DNA from: Smittia aterrima
Lineage: Eukaryota > Arthropoda > Insecta > Diptera > Chironomidae
Direction: 5' to 3'
Length of the DNA stretch: 64,000 bases
Assembly (NCBI GenBank): GCA_033063855.1
Contig: CP093829.1
Location: 8,318,243 to 8,382,242 of the forward strand
Every line of letters starts with the position of its first letter. Within the stretch, counting starts at the first letter, position 1. This document shows, piece after piece, positions 47,655 to 61,850 of this stretch. Made by a program: the position numbers and the translations under genes. The notes under the pieces are model-generated. The model made no database searches, had not been told where the DNA came from, and worked only from the letters and a program-made list of their open reading frames with translations.

Positions 47655-50600
47655 ATGAAATTCACGAGGACCATCGAGAGGATGCTGATCCAGAGCGGTT
47701 TACAGTTCTTCACGTTTATGATACTGGCAGGTATGTAGTGATTTTTATGGGGCGATACTGTCGTAATTTATCCATCACAAGTGCTCTCGCCTTGCCATGA
47801 CATTTATATTTGGGGCGAGCGAGCCTTACAATAAAATCATCTCACTGAAGTGACATGTTGGAGAGCGATGATCGTTGTCCACGGAACATCATAGAAAGTT
47901 AATTAAAATCAACATTTTACGGTAATCTCGCAAACTCTGCTTTTACGAATTGTTTTTGCGGTAATTTTGGCGAGTTGAGCCATAAATAAAAGTTAACAAT
48001 AATGATTTAATGGACATAACGTGTAGCAAACAGTCGGGGCATTTAAGAGCTATAATTGAGTGCTGCTCCCCGTCGCCGCAACGATGATGAATTGCATTAA
48101 ATTTCATGAGAGAGTTTTCCCTTTTTTTTCAAAAGTTTATCAATTTTTTGCACCTTTCAAAATGTTTACGAGGAGTAAAATAAGATTTTCCAAAGACTTT
48201 TCATAAGATAATGGAGTTTGTACCCTCTTCCCATTGGGTCAGCGCTTTTTTGCGTTTACGGCCATTAAAAGCACTTTCAAAAACTTTTTTTTCTCGTTGC
48301 TTGGCCAACGATGAAGAAAGTTCACTTCAAACTCTCGTTGGCTTCTTCTACTCGAAAGTGCAGAGAACGAAACAAACTTCTCCCCGACTCGTTTGAGATT
48401 TTAATGGATTAATGGATTTGAAAAAAGTTTGCTTAAACACTCGCTATTAAAACCGTATGGAGAGCTCTCCAAGTGCGAAGGAGATTTCCTCATCAACGAG
48501 AAACTTTCTAACTTTGTTTGGCTGTTTATACTTTTTTTTCTCTTTTTCGTCCAGAAAAAGAAAACTTTTCATTCCAGGAATTTTTTCATTAAAATCGAAA
48601 GGTCGAGATCTGAAAGGAAAGAAAAAAAAACTTTCCGCAATTGCTTAAAATTGTTTTTATTTCTTTTTCATATGAAGACGCTCTCTTCCATTTGAATCAC
48701 ATAAAAGTCTCTAGAACATATAAAACTCACATAAATCTTGACTTCTTTATGGGAGAATTCAATAAAGGACACAAGAAAAATAAATGGAAAATCGAAAGGA
48801 AGAAAATTTTTTAACGGAAAATCTTAAAGAAAAGTTTTTTTTCGGTTTGTTCATAAGTTGCGTTAAGACATTTCTCGAGTTTTCTAAGAATCAAAATCCA
48901 ATTAAAGTCTTTGAAGGATCTCTCATCAATTGGATTGAGCTAGAAGCTTACGGATTTCTTCGAACTCAAGAAATTCATCAGGAAACTCCCACGATTGACA
49001 ATGAAATTTAATAAGATTTGTCGTTTCAACGACTTTCTTGTTTGTTTTGATGTTGATTTCGTTGAAGATTTGCCGGATGAAATATTTCCAAATAAATTTG
49101 ATTGTCACTTTCTTAGAATTCAATTTCATTTTTCGCCTTCAATCCTTTCGAGCATAAAAATTCCGTGACACACTTTTTGGACGATGTCTGACTTTATTGA
49201 AAGTTACACAACAGAGAGAGAAACTTTTAACATTTTAACAAGACATTCTTCGATATATTTGTGGGATTTAGAAAGTTGTTCTTACCCTAAGCCATGAACT
49301 GCTGCTTTATTTTTATGTTCCGATGAGATTTTCCCAATACGGAAGCAAAAGTTCGAATGAAACGAGAGTTTGTAGCATGAACATGAGTAAACATTTCCCG
49401 GCTGAGGATATTCACGATGCCAACCGAGAAATTTATGTAAATTTCTAGGAGCACGTCTTGCTGATCTGAAGGCAACGACAAAAAAAATTGTTTTAACAGA
49501 ACTTTGCCGGAAAGTGAACGCTTCGAAGGGCAACAGGTCTTCCGACCGCCGTCGCTGTTCACAACAGAAAAACGCGGCGACGACTTTTTCCTCGTCTCCA
49601 TTATAAATTTCACCTGTGACTCTTACGCTCGACACTTTATTTAAAATTCTTTTCGCTTCTTGTTTTCGGTTGTTTAAATGTGTAGCGTGACAGAAATCCA
49701 TTATGATCATAAATAAATTCACACTCAAGGCTTCGGCGAGCTCAAACAGGAAGAGAATATTTCTAGGAATTTTTTTCTATCGAAGATCATAAATTGGAAA
49801 AAATGAAATATTTTTTGTGCTCGTTCGTTCTGTTTCCGTGCACGACACGAAAGACGACGAGGGACGATGAAAAAAGCCAGAAAAGTCGAAATGGAAGTAG
49901 AAGTGAAATCTAAGGATCATTGATTCATTAGCTAAAGCTTTTCAAATCTCGTTTCTGATTTCATTTTGCAAATTGTCGTCGCCTTCGCGACAGATTCTCT
50001 CGAAAGACTTTTTTTCCTTCTTCCCACTCACACCCCAAAGACCCAATTTCATAAAATTATCATTTGTTATGCTCTCTGTGTAGACGACGGCTTTCGACAT
50101 GCTCGTCGAGGCTTCATAACAAGTTATAGATTATGTTTTATTACCAAGATAGTTTTTCTTGTCGTCGTTCTCCTCCCCACTCGTTTACACAAAGAGCAAA
50201 AACCAAGAACACTCAATGAGGGAGAAGCTCTGAATGAAAATCTTTTTTTGCCGTTGACTTTACGTTAATTGCGTTTGTTCTGGCCCAACATCTCTTATCA
50301 TGATAGTTTCCTCGATTTGTTGATAATTTTTTACACTTGACCCGAGGAAACATCAGAGGAAGATTCGGAAGGAAAATGAAAACGATTTTCAGAAAAATCT
50401 AAGCGAGAACAAGAAAAAAAAATGTTTCTAGCCTTGTAATGAGTTTTCTTTCCCTCCCTCGACATCTTGCTCTGCTCTTGCTCTGAGAGCGATGTAATTT
50501 TATTTTTCTTTGGACCTTTTAAGCTTTGGGCGAGGCTCAGCAAACTTTGATCTATGATACGAGCGCTCGTAGGTTGATTTGTCATGAAATTTGTAAACAA

Positions 50601-53600
50601 GGTTCAGTTTTGTTTATTGAACGAGCTCCAATGAAGGTTGCGAAGCACTGGAATGGAAATGGGAGATAAAACGATTGAAAATATAACTTTTCATGCATAA
50701 TATTGCTGTCGCTTTCAAGCGCTGCCCTACATCAACATTATAATTGATGACCATGAGTCGAAGAGCTCTCGTAGTATCGAGACCAACATAAAATGCTGAG
50801 TTTGCGTTTCAAAGCTTTTGTGTGTTTCCGGAAAAACTTTTACAAACACACGAGGACGCATGTAAATTATTGCCTTGGATCAAATATAAATAAGCCATCA
50901 ATTACTGGACATTGAGGATACCCGAAGCCGCTTTCTATGATTGTTCTCATTAGAGAGATTATCTAGCTCTGCGATGGAATGAGTGATCGACGCTTAACTC
51001 TACTGCCTGAATAATTCACGTTCATTTGCAAATGAGGGAGATTAAACTAAAGCCAAGGGTCGGAGGAACAAAATTTTCGGAATGAATTCAAAGTCAATTG
51101 ATTATGTCAAACACATCAAAGCAAAGCTCATTCGAGCTGCAAAGACTCTCGCAGTGTGTTTTATCAATGATCAAAAGCTCAAAGTCTAATGAAATCAGAG
51201 CTTTCTGTTGATTTTCAGCAGCCTCCTCGTTCGGTTGCTTGTTGATACTCAAATCAGAAAATTTACGACGAGCTGTGAGAAAAAAAAACTAATTTACGAC
51301 ACAAAATTATCTCCCTCATCTCGCTTGGTTCTGTTGCTCGTGAAATAAATTCTTTTGCGGACCGAGAAGGAGACTTCAAAAAGAATTCTCATAGAAATAA
51401 AATAAAAAATTATGATACGACACTTTGGCGACAAAATAAATTCACCGAATTTACGATTTTTCTTTCCCTTCCCGCTCATAAAGTTTGGTCTTCCGGCTCG
51501 CAAATTGTTTATGTACATTTTAATTTTGCGTGTTTCAACTTTCATTATACTTTATTACATTTCAGCGTCCTCGGTAAATATTTGAGATTTTCCTTTTCCC
51601 CGGCAAATTGAATTTGAATTTCGACTCCGGATTTATTTAGCTCCATTCATTCGAGAAATTTGGGATGAAGCTGATTGGCTTGGCAATGGAGGGTTGGAGG
51701 GAAAGCTTTCGCTAAAGAAACAAACTAATTAGTAGACTTCAATGCGTAACTTGCAGAAGAGCAAACTTTCCAATGCAGTAACTGAGAGAAATTTGATTTA
51801 TTAATTATTCGCTTTTTCGTATTCGACTGGGGAAGTCTAATTAGTGTTTTTGCACGCTCTGCAATTCTCGTTTTTGTTGATGCAACTTCGATATCCCGAA
51901 CAAGGCCGTGCTTCCCCAAAAAAAAGAAGAGACTCGCATTAGGATGATCTCGGTGTGAGACTGTGGACGTTAAAACGTTGGCGCAAAAGGAAAGGAATTT
52001 AAAATCGCAAATTAGCAGAGTTTTGCTTTTTTCCTTCCGCCTCCTTCCTCTTCACCGTAGTCAGCCAAAAGAAAATTGAAATAATTTTATAATTGCAGTT
52101 TTATTTCTCAACCCAACTTCTTCTCTCATGATCGAGAGAAACTTTGAAGGAAGAGAAAAAAGGAAAAATAATGCAAAACTTGAAACGAAGCCAAAACTAT
52201 CTGGCTGAGCTTTTTTTAACTGCACACCTCCATTATATTTATGTTGAGTGCAATTGTTGTTGGCCTGGGTTCGTTTTTTTTCTTCATTGCGAAACCCTCA
52301 AAGGGATCCCAAGTGCTTGCAGTGAAATGCACACAGAAATAAAAACGAGGAAAACATTAATTCCAGCACTCGAGAGTAAAAAGCACATTTTTGATTCATT
52401 TTTATTAGATTACAAGCGAAAGAATGCTCTTAAAATATGCTTTCGAGTGAGCCGGAGAACATTCATGTATGAGCGAATCTCTTGAGATTATTCGAGGCAT
52501 AAATCTCCATGTTTTAGCTTTCAGATCGACGAGGAATGTCTGCATTCGCATAGCGTCGAATATTTCTTTTTTGTTGATGCTACTGTTGTCGAATTCTTTG
52601 GCTTCTGGGTGAAGTTGAACAAAGAGAGAGAGAGAAAGGCGGCAAATCTTTTTAGCTCTGACGTGTCGCCTGTGACAATGTCGAGAAATAAAAAAGTGAA
52701 TTATTTGCTCGGGATATTCGGATACTTAAAATGTTTTCCTTCTCCTCTTCAGGAGTCTCACCCTTCTCTTCAAATATCAACCCAAGAGGATGAGAAATGT
52801 GAACGATGCTATGTAAAAAAAAGTCAACCTATTGTTAACTCTTCAACTCTTCATAGAACAAATATTTGTTTATGGCATCAGGAAAGTATCATGAGGACAA
52901 ATCTCATGTTCCGGATTGAATTCTTGGAATGATCCTTGAGAGGAAAGGTTCGAGAGTTATCCAGGAAATTTTATGATGCTAATTCAAAACCAGGATAAGC
53001 TTGGCACAAACATTATCCCGGAGCCGAGTTACAATAAGCTCCACTTCGAACTTTGTCACAAACAGCTTGTTGGGAAGAAACTACATCACATCCCTTAATG
53101 AAAGCTCTCTCTCTCTCTGCTGTTCTGTATAGAACTTTTCATTCGTTTTACAACGACGTCGTTATCAAGTTATTTTATAAAAAATATTTCTCGTAAAAGA
53201 AAGTTTTTAAAAATTATTATTTCTCTGTTATGCTTTGTGTGCGAGTGTTTGTTAAGGAGAAGTCAGAGGAAACTTTCTAGTTGCATACTCTCCGTTGTGT
53301 GTTGATGTGCAACGAGCGTTCCTTTTTAAAAAATTGTGCAGAAATGCAAATTCTCTTCGGAAAATATTTTTGTCGAGAAATAAACAAGTTTATGTTCAGT
53401 TGGGAGCTTATTGGAGAACTTTTTGTGTTGGTCTTGCTGTAAAGTTTTGGTTTGGAGGATGGAAAAGTTTACAGAAAGCTCTTGGCTCATCCGGCTCGTA
53501 AACCGCTTTTTAAAGGCTGATGGCAATCTGCTGCAAAGTCAACCAGAACGAGGATGAGAGCCCCTTTTTTTTCGAAATTATTTTAGAGAATTCTTGTGTG

Positions 53601-56600
53601 CATTTGTGGTCTGCGGATAGTTCAGAGCACAAAAAAGTGTTTCAAAGAGCTCTACGCCCTCATCAACAACAGAGCAACGTCGTTCAATTAATCTGAAACA
53701 AAATCTCAAAACCGCAACGCTTCAGACGAAAGTTTCATGTTGCTTAATTAAATCAACTGCAGGACTTTAAGTTTTATGAAAACGTTTTTCTTTTTTCCGA
53801 GAAGAGAACGGAATAATTTGATTGGAGTGTTTTTTAACTCATTTAACGAAACCGAAAAACTTTTCTCATTTACAGACTTTGCAATGACATTGAAGGACGT
53901 GAAGGTTCATGTGCCCACGGCGGTCAAGCGAGGCGACAACGTGAATCTCAGCTGTAAATATGACTTGGAAGGCGACACTCTCTACTCGATGAAGTGGTAC
54001 AAAGGAAAGCGCGAGTTTTTCCGCTTCACGCCGAAGGAGAACCCTTCACTCCAACTCTTCCCAGTTCCCGGAATTTATGTCGAGGTATGTTCAAGCAAAG
54101 TCAGAAGTGTTGTGTCCCATGAGAAGCTCGTGAAATGCTAATTTGCAATTGATTTTCGTGTTTGGCTGCTTCCACCCCTGAGGCGCCTCAATGATATCAA
54201 ATTATTCTCCGCCCACACGAAATAAAAACAATCAGAAGGCTGACGGAAAAATATTTTAATCAATTCAACATTATGCAAACACTAAGCTTTTGTTTGGCTT
54301 TAAACATTGCTCGTAACAATAAAATAATTTCTCTTTATGACTCGTGAGAATCGGCAAGCCGGAAGTTTCTTCAACGCCTTCACCGCTTTCATGGGAAAAG
54401 TTTTCGTATTGATATCGAGCATCTTTTGTGCTTACGAGTCGAGCACCAGTCAACAATGTTGTTTACTTAATTTATACGTGAGGGAAGCAGGTGTTGATTT
54501 GGCGATGTAAATCGCTAAATTGTATAACTAGCGGAGAAGAATCAATTAACCTAATGAACATGCCAACGTCAGAACAGCTTGCGGAGAACTTTCAAATTTG
54601 CTGCAGCAAAATCTCTCTCACTCTTTCTCTCTGTGCTGTATGAACTCGAGGAAATTAATTTGCAAATGTGACAAAAACAAGGCGACGAGCTTTTCGTAGT
54701 AGAATAGTGTTTGTTGTGGAGAGAAATATGATATTGCATGCATTTCGTCCTTATTACGTGAGCTGCACAAAAAGCCATTCAAAGAGTGATAGAACATGCA
54801 TTTGGCGCAGAGAAACGTAACACTTTTCCATGCAACTTAAAGCTTTTAATTTATTGTCTCTTGATGAAAAATGATTTTTCCATTTGCTTCTCCAACTCTC
54901 CCATTGTTTGCTTCTGTTTCGATTCAAATGTTACTGGAAAATATGTACACGAGCAATGCGAGTCTCAGCTCTCGAGTTTCAAAAGGATCCCACCCTTCAT
55001 TTCATTCCATACAATTCGAGGATAAAATAAAGTGCAAGGAGATTTATTTGCATGCAATAAGGTTCTGTGTGCATCTGGAAACAGAAGGAAGGAAAGGAAT
55101 GTTTATGTGTGTGTGAGTGTTTATTGCATAGCAATTCATAATCATAACAATAATAATTCTGTATAAAATTCTCTTTTCTTCTTCGCGCTATGGGGTAAAC
55201 TAAAATAATTCAGTGTGGACGAGACGGGAAAAAAGCTTTCATTTGAAAGCTCTTCAAAGCTTTAAAAGCTCTTTTAATTCACTCCACACTGGAACGAATT
55301 CCTCTTGAAGCTTCCCCCTTGAATCTCCAAGAGTCAAAATGCATCCAAACTGTTTGTTTTTGCTTCTGCCGCTTGTTTGCATCTGAAATATTTATTAATG
55401 GAAACAAATTTAATTAATGCAAACAAATTATTTTTCATGAAAGCAAATAAAGCATCAGAAGTTGAGGGTTTTGTTTGTGTGCTTGCGAGCGAGCGAAGGA
55501 TGTGAATGAGCAAACATTTGCGGCACAACAAAAGCTCTCACTCACTCTCTAACAATCGACCCCGCCAAGCATGGTAAAAACGCACATAAAATGCACAAAT
55601 TTTCATTCCTGTCTCCTCGGGTTTCCATGTTCATTGAGCACTTCAAACATTTATCATTCCGGGTAAAACATGGTGAAGATGGCTTTCTGGTTTCGGACGC
55701 CCACAGCATCGGGCTGTCCTTGTAGCCTAGCCTGTGGTAACGCTTGCTAGACACCCTCCACTAGAACACGCAATTCAAATGATGTCGAGCAAACCGAAAA
55801 CGTTCGGTAGCCACACGATTGCTTGCTTTGAGAATTTATTTGACTTTCATGAAATGTTGGTGCGTGTTAATATTCGACTCTTGATACAACCGAGCAGCAT
55901 GGGTATTTTAATTAAAACCTCTTCGTTTTATGTTTGAAAATTTGCACTTTCCACAGACATCAATGTCCAATCGGAGCTACATAACGTTAAAGTCAGTGGA
56001 ACCATCAATATCCGGCAAATATGTTTGCGAAATATCGGCAGACGCGCCATCGTTTCACACAGAAATTGGTTTGTATTTGATAATTTCAGCAAATTGATAT
56101 CTAACTCTAACATCATTCTCAAATAGTTTCAAGTGAAATGGAAGTCGTTGACGTGCCTCTGAGTAAGCCAGTGATCACAGAAGTGAAGACGCATTACAGA
56201 ATAGGCGAATTGATAAGAGGCAACTGCACCGGTCAATATTCACGTCCTGCCTCCAACCTAACGTGGCTGCTCAACGACAAACCGGTAAGTTTATCGCAAA
56301 ATAATTGACAACAGTCTTTGTCGGTTATTGATGAGTGTGCTTTGCATTGTATTTGAAGCAGATGGCAACAACGATAGGACAATACAAAACCGTTAAGGAT
56401 GAGACTAGAAATTTATATTCGAACACAATAGGATTGTTCTTGAGACTATCACCACAGCACTTTGTTAATGGACGACTCAAGGTAAGTGATTAGCTTCATC
56501 GGAACGGGTATTAAAGTGAAGAGAGAGATATCTAATTATTTCAAATCACTGAAACTTCGGAATCTCTTCGGAGATTAAGTTTCTAATTAAAGAAAGCTCA

Positions 56601-57929
56601 ATTAAATTAAATTGATTTTAAATTCTCTTCAATCTCTCAAGATCTCTTGTATAGCTAGCATTTACACCTTGTACAATGAGCGTGCCGACAAAACCATTGA
56701 AGAGGATCGACCGACAGTGTTCTCTGCGTCAGCCTCTCAGTCCTTCATTGACATGCCATCGTCACACTACTCGTCATATCACGATAGTCATGATACTGTC
56801 AACAATCACAACGATGCACAGATTCAAGGTAAAATGCTTCCGCCCGCCCTCGAGGTGGAATTTCTCTTGTCATAATGCAATTGCTGGAATGCCTCAGAAT
56901 GGTTTTTGAGGGAAAGGGAAATCAAGGAAGATTTTATGCGATGCGAGACGTCTTTACAAAGAAACATTGGAATGAATAGAAATATTCATGTTGATGTATG
57001 TCGGAGAACACTTGAAATGAAATTGTGCGGATGATTATTCATGTCTTCAAAGAATTGTTATTTCATTGAACAATGAGGAACTATTTCAACCGAGGAAATA
57101 TTGCAATGAAAGTCATGAGAACGAAACAATGAAATGCATCATCAATATGTAATTTCACATTGAAGGATTTTCAGCCTGCAGCTCTTGAGCTTCAATGAAT
57201 GATGAAGAGAAAAAGACTTTTCTGCCGTCTCATCTCTGAAATGGCTTTTCTTTCATTGAAACGACCTTTTCAGGGAATTTTCATTTCGTAAATCGAAAAC
57301 TCGAATCTTCCTCCTTTCGCTAAGTTTCGACCGTAAAAAAAGAAAGCTCTTGGGAGTTTTCTTGAGATCTCATCTGTGATGGTGGCCGAAATGAAATCAG
57401 ATGAGACAAGAAATGGAATTCACATGTCACGAAGAAAACGAGGCCGCCGCCTTCCATCGACTTTTCAATTTGTAACGAAATCTCAGATTGAATTTGAACC
57501 TTCGCTGAGGTTAAATAAGGTTCGCTGCTGTTGATGAGAACTCTGTTTTCCTAGCTCAAATAAAGTTGACGAACTTTTGCATTTACAAAGTATGGAAACT
57601 CAAGACAAACATTTTTTGCTTTAGAAGTTCCTCGAAAAAGTGTCAAATTGCAATTACTTCACATGCAGACTCTTATAATGAAAAAGTTTAATTAATTTCG
57701 AAACATTTCTCGTGTTACCTTTCGAGCTTTACATAAATTCTGTCTCGAACTATAAAGAGCTTTTCAAAATACGTTTTCTAACAAATTTCTCATTATCTTT
57801 ACAGCGGACATGTCAAGCAGTGCATCGTCGATGGTGAGGAGACAACTGAGCTTCTCTGTCATGGACAAAACTTTCATTCTCATGTACAGTAGTTTCGTTG
57901 TGGCAATTTATGAAATTGCATTAAAATAG
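47655..57929 (+). CDS. Beaten-path family immunoglobulin protein
   Basis: Exons 47655-47730, 53876-54084, 55957-56068, 56127-56284, 56362-56481, 56642-56828, 57805-57929 give 328 residues. Exon 1 is a signal sequence (SGLQFFTFMILA). Ig domain 1 follows the Beat pattern: DVKVHVPTAVKRGDNVNLSC, LYSMKWYKGKREFFRF, then SGKYVCEISADAPSF. Ig domain 2 includes RIGELIRGNCTGQYSRPASN, LTWLLNDKP and ISCIASIYTLY. The tail is Ser/His-rich and ends with a hydrophobic stretch (FILMYSSFVVAIYEIALK), perhaps a membrane or GPI signal. Fly Beats are secreted or surface proteins that bind Sidestep-family partners in axon guidance and synapse matching (family knowledge). Which Beat subgroup it belongs to was not determined. 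The first intron is 6.1 kb. Confidence 0.88.
47731..53875. other. Large first intron of the beaten-path gene
   Basis: 6.1 kb with no supported nested gene. Two overlapping minus-strand open frames at 49282-49728 were considered and rejected. A CT-repeat (CTCTCTCTCTCTCTG) lies near 53106. Large 5' introns are common in guidance-receptor genes and may hold enhancers, but none is identifiable by eye. Confidence 0.5.
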
Positions 57930-58113
57930 TTTTGTTCATCTTTGAATGGAAAGGAAAAGTCGAAGGTGCTCGAGTCGAAGTTGGAAAAAAGTTTTTTTTT
58001 TAATTTAACTTCGAAGAGAAAGAACAATTTAAAAAAAATGTGTTTGTCGATACTGTTGCAAGCGTATCAACCTTTGTATAGACTTAAAATCAATTTGGAG
58101 TTTATGTAAATCA

Positions 58114-58119
58114 AATAAA
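58114..58119 (+). terminator. Poly(A) signal of the beaten-path gene
   Basis: AATAAA 185 bases after the TAG at 57927-57929; another lies at 58151-58156. Either could direct 3' end formation. Confidence 0.5.
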
Positions 58120-58156
58120 AATGTGTAAAAAGTTATGTAACGATCTAGAGAATAAA

Positions 58157-59171
58157 AAGATTGTAGACGGAAGAATTTACCGTTTTATTCTTGACTGGTC
58201 ATGAATAATTTGACAGCGCTCGTCCCCAATTACTCTCCACGATCATAAAAACGTTAAAAAGCATTCTCGCTTTTCTCTACAGAACGACTGGAGAAATGTG
58301 TTTTTGACTTCGTCTCATAATTTGATTTGTTTGGAATGTTTCTGCTTTCGTTCTTGTTTTCTGCCCCAATCTTTCCCTCCCTACGGAGCCATTGCAATGT
58401 AAAGGCAAATTTATGATGCAAAAATATCCGTCTGTAATTAAATTTCTCGATGAATGCAAAACAAATGGAACCAGAGCTGCAGCTTTGAAAGGAAAATTGC
58501 TCGAGTGTCATAAATGTGAATTCGAAATTGTTTTCAGAAAATTTCCTTTCTCTGTTTCGTTTCAAGAACAATTGAATGAATGAAGCGTCACAATTTTCCA
58601 GGGAAAACCAAACAAAATGATGAGCAGTTAAAGGACGAAGGACTTTTCTGAGAAGGGAAATCCCTAAAAAGTTAAAACATGTTTATCTTTGATCCTTTTC
58701 CATTTATTTAACTTTGATAGAATGTTCAACAACAAATAACATCTGAATCAATCATTTCTCATTAATCCAAATACAAACAAGTTTATTGAAGCTTTTCATT
58801 GAAGCATCCAATTAACAGAAAGTTAAATTTCATGAGTGCAGTTTCAGCAATTTGCTCTCAATATCGATATCAGGTTTGAAGCGTTGCATGAAATCACATT
58901 AAACTGAATGGGAAATTTTATTCGTTTGCCAAACTACAATGTCGAACTTCATTTGAATTTTTCATTTTAGCAAATCGAGAGTGTGAGGGAGGAAACGAGT
59001 TCATTTAGAGAGTGCACATAGTTGAGAACTTTTTTTTTATTTTGTTACATTCAACTTCATACTCGTTCGGTGCAGTTTAAAACTCACAAGCTTGCTAATT
59101 AAAGAAAAATATTTTTTAAACTTTGCAACGTTTAACTTCTGTTCCCTAAAAAGTTAATTGCAATCTACAAT
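58157..59171. other. Intergenic region, beat to gustatory receptor (convergent)
   Basis: The flanking genes converge here, so it holds both 3' ends and no expected promoter. Nothing coding was recognised; the open frames at 58254-58583 lack protein-like features. Confidence 0.45.
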
Positions 59172-61850
59172 CTACGACTTGTCGACATTTAAAGCGGCAG
59201 AAGTCTTATTTGCATTCAAAATGAACTGAACGAAGTCTTCCGTCATGTCGAACTGTAGGAGAACAATTAGATAACTCGTCGCCGCAGAGACTGCCTGCGA
59301 TATGAGAGATTGACAACCACTCGAAATTCAAATTATTCTTGCACAATATTTACCGAAAATATGAATGTATAATCCAATTTGAAGAGACCCAATCCATGGA
59401 AATGGAAAACCTGAGAGAGAGAGATGAAATGGAAAAGAGATTCGTTTCAATTTTAATGTTAATTCGACGACAAATTGAATGATAAATTGCTTGCAAATGG
59501 ATTCAATCTCGAGCAATTTATTAGTCGTCAGACAATTTGTCAAACCTTTTTCCGATGCAGTAGTTGAAGGGTAAAGGATTTCATTTTTCCGTAGAACGTC
59601 TCGTCGTTGAGCATGAACGCAGGTTTGTTCTGGAGAATCTTGTGAATAATCAGAGCCGATTCGCTAGACTCTTCCCGACTGTTACTGCAAGCCCTCAGCA
59701 CAGCGTAGATGATCGTACAGGAGAGGACTCCCCATAGAATGTAACTCGTCGAGAAGAGAAGAAGTTGAACGTTAATTCCTTTTGCCCAGAACACGACCTT
59801 TGATTGCATAAGAAGAAATCCGATTACAATGCAAATGAAGTTTACAGAATGAAGGAAAAAAATTACTTTTGTCTCCAGGAAGATCCCGAAGACTGCCATT
59901 ATGAAGCCGCCCGTTATAAAAACCACCATTTCTGCGAATAAAAAAATGTTCGTAGGGAATAACGAAGAAGAATCTTTTTCAACTTTTCCAGAAAGAAAAA
60001 TAAATTCAATTTCAATCCTCGAATTCATTTTTCGCTTCTTTCCGCAAAAGTTTCCAGGCAAAAGCGACAACGACTACCAGCAGAATACAAATCGTTCAAA
60101 TTTTCAGCGATGTCAGAGAGCTTGTCGTGCATCGAGAAAATTTCATTCATTCGCAAATGTAAATTTAATGGATAATCCGATTCAATTTGCTCATTGATTT
60201 TCTTATTGGTAACTCTCGTCGTACTGCATCTGAGAACGGATTTGACGAAATCGCAGATTGATCGAGCACTGCCACCATCGTCGTCTTCTTGATTATTGAG
60301 TTTCTCAGCTTGCTTTGAGTGCTGATTTTTCCTGTCGTCGTTTGCAGTTGAAAAATTATTAAATCTCTCGATGTTACTCGTGTCGGTTGCCGTCAGCGAA
60401 ATCAAATTGTTTCCTTGCTTTGTTTTCTCGTCAAACAATTTCTTGATTTCCATGTTATTGCCGTCGTGTTTTCTCTGAACTAAACTTCGACTTATGGAAA
60501 ACGGTTCGTCGAAAGATTTCAATTTCGAGTTGTCGTCGAACAAGGCGCGATGCATCTTCACAGCAGCGGAAGTTGGTTCGTTTGAGTCAGCAATGTTATT
60601 CAAGAACCTGCAGAGAGAGAAATTATTTAGAAACATTTCGTGATAGTTAGGAACTTACTTGTTTAATAGAATGAAGCGTTCATTAATCAGATGAACTGAA
60701 ACAATAAATTGCCCTGCAAGAGATACATCGGAAAATATTAAAACCACACACACAAGAGAAGCTCAAGTCATGCGGTTGTGCATCTCGAGTTGGGAGTTCA
60801 AGTTAGTTCGGGGTAGTATCATAAGTGAAAAGCGGAGATGAAAACTTTTCTATCAATTTTCCTCTCGTCTCCTGACTTTTCTAAGAATGAGCGAACTTTA
60901 GTTTCTTCCGAGCAATGAAACACACGACGAAGCATTTAAGTGAAATATGAAAAGGGGATTGTGCAATAATACGAACCAGCTGAACAAGAGTTGAACATGT
61001 AAGGCGAAATGATGTAGCTTATGACAACTATAATGTTCATGTTGCTGTAGAGTCTTTCATTATTCCACATCAACCGCACAATCAGCGATGTCATTCGTTC
61101 ATTCGAGAGATGAAGGAGAAAAGCGCAAAAAAGAAAAATCCGTCAGCATCAGAGATTTAATGAAAGGAAAATGCTCGGCGTCGAAATATCGAAGAGCGAA
61201 GCGCATAAAAGAAAAATATTTACCCTTGAAACACGTAATAGTCAAAACCGCCGACGAAGCAGAAAAGGAGAAAACTTGCGATGGATAATTTCAGTTGAAA
61301 GATGAACGATTTTTTATAATCAACTCGAACCCTTTCACACAAATCAAACAGCTCGTCATCGATTTTGTAAATCTCGTTGATGAAAGATGAAAGCTTATTC
61401 GCTTTGATGAACGAGCATATGAAGCAGAGATTTGACGTTATGAAGCCGATTACGATGTGCATGAAATGTCCTTTGAAAACGATAGAAAAGTTCAATTCTC
61501 TTTAGACACGAGAAAGTTCTTTTTAATAATTCTCTCACCGAACCAGCTGACGCCTGTGAACTTTTCTACATGTTTAATCGAGTCAGTGATGAAGAAGTAG
61601 AGCGTGACGCAGTAAACTCCGTAGATGAGGAGTGAGTATGCAACGCTGGGAAATGTAAATCTCATGGAAACTCGATTTTTGTTGTTTTCTCGGAGACTGA
61701 ACGGGACCAAACCGAAAATCTATCGACACAAAATAATGTTGAAAGCATTATATCGTTGAGAGTGAGTTCTCATGCCAACGGAAAAGGGAAGTTTACCTTT
61801 GAAATAAAATAAATGGGCGAGTTGGCTTCGCCGAAGCTTAAAGCATCCAT
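59172..61850 (-). CDS. Gustatory receptor with a long intracellular loop
   Basis: Exons 61850..61797, 61719..61539, 61470..61224, 61044..60977, 60713..60659, 60607..60078, 59931..59546, 59410..59354, 59294..59172 give 566 residues with consistent phases. Family marks: N-terminal NSPIYFISKIFGLVPFSL, several hydrophobic helices, VSVHLINERFILLN before the loop, MHDKLSDIAENLNDLYSAE entering the next helix, and the C-terminal signature FHGLGLFKLDYTFIFS then AVSAATSYLIVLLQFD. Exon 6 adds about 130 charged residues (rich in Asn, Asp, Lys, Ser) to a cytoplasmic loop, which resembles the layout of Gr66a-type bitter receptors, though orthology was not shown. A 69-base GT..AG segment inside exon 7 (after LETK, before VVFWAKGIN) could be an in-frame intron, giving 543 residues. 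The start could be a few codons upstream. Confidence 0.8.

Noticed and set aside
49282..49728. 148- and 108-codon overlapping minus-strand frames in the beat intron
   Set aside because: I considered a gustatory-receptor remnant (EAKRILNKV looked suggestive), but the expected C-terminal helix and TYL..LLQF signature are absent in all frames.
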